NCBI GenBank assembly: GCA_019113885.1
Contig: DXGO01000133.1
Span: forward strand, 1-33,751
DNA length: 33,751 nucleotides
DNA from: Candidatus Alistipes intestinipullorum
GTDB lineage: Bacteria; Bacteroidota; Bacteroidia; Bacteroidales; Rikenellaceae
Direction of reading: 5' to 3'
Shown here: in pieces, positions 32,729-33,751 of the stretch
Layout of the letters: every line of letters begins with the position of its first letter
How positions within the stretch are numbered: the first letter of the stretch is position 1
The notes under the pieces: model-generated
Seen by the model: the letters and a program-made list of their open reading frames with translations, nothing else
Database searches by the model: none
What the model was told of the DNA's origin: nothing
Program-made: the position numbers and the translations under genes

Positions 32729-33412
32729 ATGAAAAAGACGCTTCTTTCACTCTTCATGCTTGCGGCAGCGCCCCTGCTCGCCGTCGCACAACCTCAGGAC
32801 TGGGCCAACTACGGCCGGTATGCCGAAGCCAACGCCCAACTCACCGCAGCCCCCGACGTCGTATTCATGGGCAACTCGATCACCGACGGTTGGGACGACG
32901 CCCATCCGGCGTTCTTCACCGACAACAACTTCGCCTGCCGCGGCATCGGCGGGCAGGTGACGAGCCAGATGCTGTGCCGCTTCCGCGCCGACGTGATCAA
33001 CCTCCACCCGAAAGCCGTGGCAATCCTGGCCGGAACCAACGACCTGGCACTCAACAACGGCCCGATCGACATCCCGCACATCGCCGAGAACATCGTCTCG
33101 ATGGCCGAACTCGCCCTGGCCGCAGGAATCCGCCCCATAATCTGTTCGGTGCTCCCCGTCGGGCAATACCCCTGGCGTCCCGAAGTGGAGAATGCCTCCG
33201 GGAAAATCCGCGAGCTCAATGCCTTGCTCCAGGCCTATGCCGAAGAGCGTGGGGTCGAATGGGTCGACTACCATGCCGCCATGGATGCCGGCGACGGTTC
33301 CATGCGCAGCGAGTACAGCAACGACGGCGTACACCCCACTCCCGACGGATACACCGTCATGGAGCGCATCATCCTCCCCGTACTGAAGCCCTACATGTCG
33401 GCCAAACAGTAG
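32729..33412 (+). CDS. Secreted SGNH/GDSL hydrolase
   Basis: A 227-residue esterase-fold protein with a signal peptide (MKKTLLSLFMLAAAPLLAVAQ), so periplasmic or secreted. The SGNH set is complete: nucleophile Ser50 in block I (VVFMGNSITDGW), the oxyanion Gly74 (GIGGQVTSQ), Asn104 in GTNDL and the Asp199-x2-His202 pair in block V (DGVHPT). This type is often found acting on acetylated or acylated carbohydrates in Bacteroidetes, but the substrate cannot be told from the sequence. Downstream of aminopeptidase P and possibly co-transcribed. A terminator follows at 33435-33463. Confidence 0.93.
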   Translation: MKKTLLSLFMLAAAPLLAVAQPQDWANYGRYAEANAQLTAAPDVVFMGNSITDGWDDAHPAFFTDNNFACRGIGGQVTSQMLCRFRADVINLHPKAVAILAGTNDLALNNGPIDIPHIAENIVSMAELALAAGIRPIICSVLPVGQYPWRPEVENASGKIRELNALLQAYAEERGVEWVDYHAAMDAGDGSMRSEYSNDGVHPTPDGYTVMERIILPVLKPYMSAKQ

Positions 33413-33434
33413 CGCCGAGTTCCGGTTTCATTGA

Positions 33435-33463
33435 AAAATCGCCCTCCCGGGGGCGATTTTTTC
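33435..33463 (+). terminator. Intrinsic terminator after the SGNH hydrolase gene
   Basis: AAAAATCGCCC (33435-33445) pairs exactly with 33452-33462; a run of six T ends at 33463. Confidence 0.92.
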
Positions 33464-33473
33464 TTTCCGAAAG

Positions 33474-33502
33474 TTGTTTTTCCCGATTATTTCGTATATT
33501 TA
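33474..33502 (+). promoter_or_regulatory. Promoter of the EF-G paralog gene
   Basis: -33 TTG at 33474-33476, 18-bp spacer, -7 TATATTTA at 33495-33502. The ATG at 33586 implies a leader of about 75 nt with an A-run (33511-33518), longer than at most promoters here. Confidence 0.62.
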
Positions 33503-33585
33503 TAGTCGCGCAAAAAAACGGGCGCGGATACACCGCCCGCCAATACGCCTACCGAACCGAAACAAAACCTAAAACTATCGGGAAT

Positions 33586-33751
33586 ATGAAAAACTATTCA
33601 GCCAAAGAAATCAAGAACATCGTTCTCATCGGCGCGCCCGGCACGGGTAAAACTACCCTTGCCGAAGCGATGGCCTATGAGGGGAAGGTCATCGACCGCA
33701 GGGGTAGTATCGAGACGAACAACACGCTCTCGGACAACACGGATATCGAGC
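33586..33751 (+). CDS. Elongation factor G paralog (EF-G2-like), 3'-truncated by the window
   Basis: Only the first 55 codons are present. The start MKNYSAKEIKNIVLIGAPGTGKTTLAEAM, then EGKVIDRRGSIETNNTLSD, matches the Bacteroidetes EF-G paralog family rather than the canonical factor. The P-loop is GAPGTGKTT (16-24), whereas canonical EF-G has a GHIDAGKTT-type loop with an Asp before AGK; here that position is Gly/Thr. From memory, the Bacteroides thetaiotaomicron paralog EF-G2 (FusA2) supports translation without detectable GTPase activity and is induced on starvation. Whether this gene is its orthologue needs the rest of the sequence. Confidence 0.8.
   Translation, partial: MKNYSAKEIKNIVLIGAPGTGKTTLAEAMAYEGKVIDRRGSIETNNTLSDNTDIE

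Noticed and set aside
1477..33585. tRNA, CRISPR, insertion sequence or attachment site in the gaps
   Set aside because: All gaps are under 300 bp. I read each for cloverleaf-like arms, regular repeats and terminal inverted repeats, and found only terminators, promoters and short duplications.

Overview
The window looks like a chromosomal segment of a GC-rich member of the Bacteroidales, most likely an Alistipes-type organism (Rikenellaceae). That assignment is inference. It rests on many TAnnTTTG-type -7 promoter elements (the Bacteroidetes sigma-ABfr pattern), the lack of Shine-Dalgarno sequences, families typical of the phylum (DUF3078, DUF3108, DUF5009, WbqC, long-form IspG, DPE2-like GH77, an EF-G paralog) and high GC in third codon positions. 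I see no tRNA, rRNA, CRISPR array, insertion sequence, integrase or phage gene, and gene density is high. This is core-type chromosome, not an accessory island.

Layout. At 1-1476 is the 3' part of pnp (polynucleotide phosphorylase). A very long hairpin and a promoter lead to a large OmpA-like/TPR lipoprotein (1732-3465). deoC (3676-4557) converges on a DUF3078 outer-membrane protein plus S41 C-terminal-processing protease operon read leftward (7635-4770). nfo (endonuclease IV, 7741-8595) converges on a leftward operon cvpA-rsgA-trmH-class III aminotransferase (12142-8692). A GH2-fold protein that appears to lack both catalytic glutamates (12328-14358) overlaps tail-to-tail with wbqC, the second gene of a leftward ispG-wbqC operon (16412-14264). 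recG, a DUF3108 protein and a membrane-anchored coiled-coil protein follow rightward (16462-20378).

malQ (DPE2-like 4-alpha-glucanotransferase, 20550-23171) converges on an ROK glucokinase (24341-23340). Together they make a plausible maltose/maltodextrin-to-glucose-6-phosphate step. A rightward operon then carries a short-chain polyprenyl synthase, a U32/TrhP-like tRNA hydroxylation protein, a small orphan lipoprotein and a DUF5009 membrane acyltransferase-like protein (24478-28423). Next come a DHA2-type MFS exporter and a secreted LD-carboxypeptidase (28723-31174), aminopeptidase P (31268-32659) and a secreted SGNH hydrolase (32729-33412). The window ends in the first 55 codons of an EF-G paralog (33586 onward) whose P-loop differs from canonical EF-G.

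The most striking non-coding structure is regulatory. There are several very compact divergent promoters whose elements overlap (DUF3078/nfo, ispG/recG, glucokinase/polyprenyl synthase), recG and MFS transcripts that may be leaderless, palindromes lying on promoter elements, and near-perfect hairpins between convergent genes. I did not find a clearly new multi-gene system. The best candidates for a second look are the apparently inactive GH2 protein, the EF-G2-like start, the hairpin-promoter overlap after pnp, and the polyprenyl synthase/TrhP/lipoprotein/DUF5009 operon.
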